Assembly (NCBI GenBank): GCA_903789635.1
Contig: CAIFEY010000005.1
Location: forward strand, 1 to 64,000
DNA length: 64,000 bases
Direction: 5' to 3'
From: an uncultured Eubacteriaceae bacterium
GTDB taxonomy: Bacteria > Bacillota > Clostridia > Peptostreptococcales > Anaerovoracaceae
Below, piece by piece: positions 62,497 through 64,000 of this stretch. Below the pieces are notes generated by a model. It did not search any database, had not been told where the DNA came from, and saw only the letters and a program-made list of their open reading frames with translations. How positions within the stretch are numbered: the stretch's first letter is position 1; each line of letters opens with the position of its first letter. Both the position numbers and the translations under genes were made by a program.

Positions 62497-63360
62497 CTAG
62501 AGGCTGGTCAGGACAGGGTTGTTCAGGTAGTCGTAGACGCGGCGGACTTCACTGATCTTCCTGGTATCCAGCATGGATGGCTCGTTCTGGTCCAGAGCTG
62601 TGATCTTTGTCATCTCCTCATCGGACAAAGTAAAGTCCCAGATGTCCAGATTCTCGGCCATGCGCTCCTTATGAACGGATTTAGGAATTACGACAATGCC
62701 CTGCTGCACATTCCAGCGGAGGATCACCTGGGCAGGGGTTTTTCCGTGGTTTTCAGCGATTTCCTTCAGCACAGGCTCGTCAAACATGCCCCGGAGTCCC
62801 TCTGCGAACGGCGCCCAGGCTTCCGGCTGAACCTGCAGTTCCTTCATCAGCGCGAGCTCCTCTGCCCTCTGATAATGCGGGTGGTGCTCGATCTGGTCGA
62901 CCATTGGCTGAATATTCACGTTATAGCTGAGGTCGAGCAGCCTGTCCGGCAGGAAGTTGCAGACGCCGATCGCGCGGATCTTTCCCTCGTTGTACAGTTC
63001 CTCCAGCGCCCGCCACGAGCCGTAGTAATCCCCGAACGGCATGTGGATCAGGTAGAGGTCCAGATACGTCAGGCCGAGCTTCTTCAGCGAGGTGTCAAAG
63101 GCCTCCATGGTCTTCTCATATCCCATCTGCTCGATGTACGCCTTGGTCGTAATGAACAATTCACTCCGCGGGACTCCGCAGTTCCTGATCGCTCTGCCGA
63201 CCGCCTCCTCATTCTGATAGGAGCTCGCCGTATCGATGAGACGATAACCGGCCTCGATCGCATCCAGAACCGCCTGTTCACAGGAATCCTCCGGAATCTG
63301 GAAGACACCGAATCCTTCAAGCGGCATTTTTACACCATTTCTCAATGTGATTGTTTCCAT
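62497..63360 (-). CDS. Aldo/keto reductase
   Basis: NADPH-dependent oxidoreductase of the AKR5-like group. TIM-barrel with the catalytic tetrad D43, Y48, K73 and H106 (DTASSYQNE, TTKAY, LIHMPFGD), GVCNFLPDRL, and IPKSVHKERMAENLDIWDF for NADP binding. 287 aa from the ATG at 63360, which has GAAGGGAG upstream; a start at 63381 is less likely. Substrate unknown. Probably co-transcribed with the flavoprotein gene downstream. Confidence 0.93.
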   Translation of the reverse strand: METITLRNGVKMPLEGFGVFQIPEDSCEQAVLDAIEAGYRLIDTASSYQNEEAVGRAIRNCGVPRSELFITTKAYIEQMGYEKTMEAFDTSLKKLGLTYLDLYLIHMPFGDYYGSWRALEELYNEGKIRAIGVCNFLPDRLLDLSYNVNIQPMVDQIEHHPHYQRAEELALMKELQVQPEAWAPFAEGLRGMFDEPVLKEIAENHGKTPAQVILRWNVQQGIVVIPKSVHKERMAENLDIWDFTLSDEEMTKITALDQNEPSMLDTRKISEVRRVYDYLNNPVLTSL

Positions 63361-63548
63361 CTCGTTCTCCCTTCTGATCATTCTTCTTTACCATGGCCAT
63401 TGTATCGCCTGTCCCCTGCAATGTCCAATGCCTATCGATTATCCGAAAATATGCCCGCAGGACATAGCAATGACCGCAGAAAATTTCCGACGTTCGCGTC
63501 ATTAGCGCGGCGCAGAAACTTCTCTGTATTCTCGCGCGGTGCAGAAAA
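63361..63548. other. Spacer upstream of the aldo/keto reductase gene
   Basis: No gene. Presumably carries the aldo/keto reductase promoter, but no convincing -35/-10 pair was found. Confidence 0.35.
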
Positions 63549-63576
63549 CCCGGCCGCAGGAATTCCTGCAGCCGGG
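63549..63576 (-). terminator. Intrinsic terminator after the FprA-like gene
   Basis: CCCGGC-c-GCAGG-aatt-CCTGC-a-GCCGGG, with GGGTTTTC following on the minus strand. It lies about 165 bp past the stop of the gene ending at 63741. Confidence 0.75.
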
Positions 63577-63740
63577 CCCATTGCATTTGTCTCTTGATAA
63601 GTTCTGGGTTTCTGTGAAGGCTCCCAGTGCCTGTATGAACGATTTACCGCTGTCCATCAGCCCCGTGCCCGCTGAGGGCGAAGGTTGACGGGGAGGTTCG
63701 GATTTTGTCTGAATACACTCCCGCGGACGGCGCCTCAGTC

Positions 63741-64000
63741 CTAGCTTCTCATCGACTCGATGATGGAGTCGGCGAGGGCTGCAAAGTCGACGTTCTGGTC
63801 TTCCTTCGCGTGGGAAGCGACGGTGACGCGCTCGTTGAGCACGGTGATGGTCTTCATCTGCTGGTCGAGGAATTCACGCATCAGGTCTCCGGAGCGGATT
63901 GCCCAGGAGCCGTTCTCGATCAGGGCGAAGGTTCTGTTCTGAACGTTCAGGGCCTTCATATCCTCGAGGAAGTCGAGCATCGGCGGGAAGATTCCCAGGT
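63741..64000 (-). CDS. FprA-like A-type flavoprotein, C-terminal part (cut by window edge)
   Basis: The frame is open to the end of the window and reads LGIFPPMLDFLEDMKALN then NRTFALIENGSWAIRSGDLM, which matches the flavodoxin-like C-terminal domain of flavodiiron proteins (the IENGSWAP region). These proteins reduce oxygen or nitric oxide to water or nitrous oxide in anaerobes. The metallo-beta-lactamase half would lie beyond the window. The internal ATG at 63980 is not a real start. Confidence 0.8.
   Translation of the reverse strand, partial: LGIFPPMLDFLEDMKALNVQNRTFALIENGSWAIRSGDLMREFLDQQMKTITVLNERVTVASHAKEDQNVDFAALADSIIESMRS

Overview
The window reads as a piece of chromosome from a strictly anaerobic, fairly GC-rich Clostridia (Firmicutes). 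The reasons are: the gene orders ruvC-ruvA-ruvB-queA-tgt and priA-def-fmt-rsmB-prpC-prkC-rsgA-rpe; a trans-4-hydroxyproline dehydratase (glycyl radical) cluster; oxygen-sensitive or anaerobe-typical flavoproteins (Isf-like, FprA-like); QueH; and Gram-positive style ribosome binding sites. Family placement (Anaerovoracaceae- or Lachnospiraceae-like) is a guess. No rRNA, tRNA, CRISPR array, phage or insertion sequence was found.

Layout. 0.1-7.0 kb (minus): tRNA modification and Holliday junction genes (rlmD, tgt, a SpoT-like HD protein, queA, ruvB, ruvA, ruvC). 7.2-9.5 kb (plus): argR and recN. 9.6-18.2 kb (minus): holA, an EamA transporter, ptsH, a fructose operon (fruK, fruA) whose fruA is interrupted by an in-frame TGA, and comEC. 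18.5-21.5 kb (plus): a class A penicillin-binding protein. 22.4-34.4 kb (minus): a long housekeeping run from asnA and priA through formylation/deformylation and the Ser/Thr kinase-phosphatase pair to rsgA and rpe, preceded by queH. 34.9-49.7 kb: scattered single genes (two radical SAM proteins, two large secreted cell-wall proteins, a DUF308 membrane protein, ptsI, a protein with three internal repeats, a TetR regulator). 51.0-55.4 kb (plus): hydroxyproline dehydratase activase, HypD and a pyrroline-5-carboxylate reductase. 57.6-64.0 kb (minus): a BI-1 family membrane protein, a second proC, an ATC-hydrolase-like protein, a class II aldolase, an iron-sulfur flavoprotein, an aldo-keto reductase and the 3' end of an FprA-like flavoprotein.

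How the genes connect. tgt, queA and queH together support queuosine in tRNA. ptsH, ptsI, fruK and fruA are the parts of a fructose phosphotransferase route, but they sit in three places, HPr lacks Ser46, and fruA is split. HypD makes pyrroline-5-carboxylate from hydroxyproline, and the adjacent ProC would reduce it to proline.

The least explained part is the intergenic DNA. It is unusually roomy (several gaps of 0.8-2.1 kb) and full of structure: a ~490 bp non-coding element present twice 20 kb apart; a tandem pair of ~175 bp palindromic elements with a compensatory base change in the central stem; clusters of unrelated hairpins placed back to back; a recurring hairpin with a shared GGCTGTGAAAAATG-type arm near gene ends; and several young tandem repeats. 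These are the best candidates for something undescribed.
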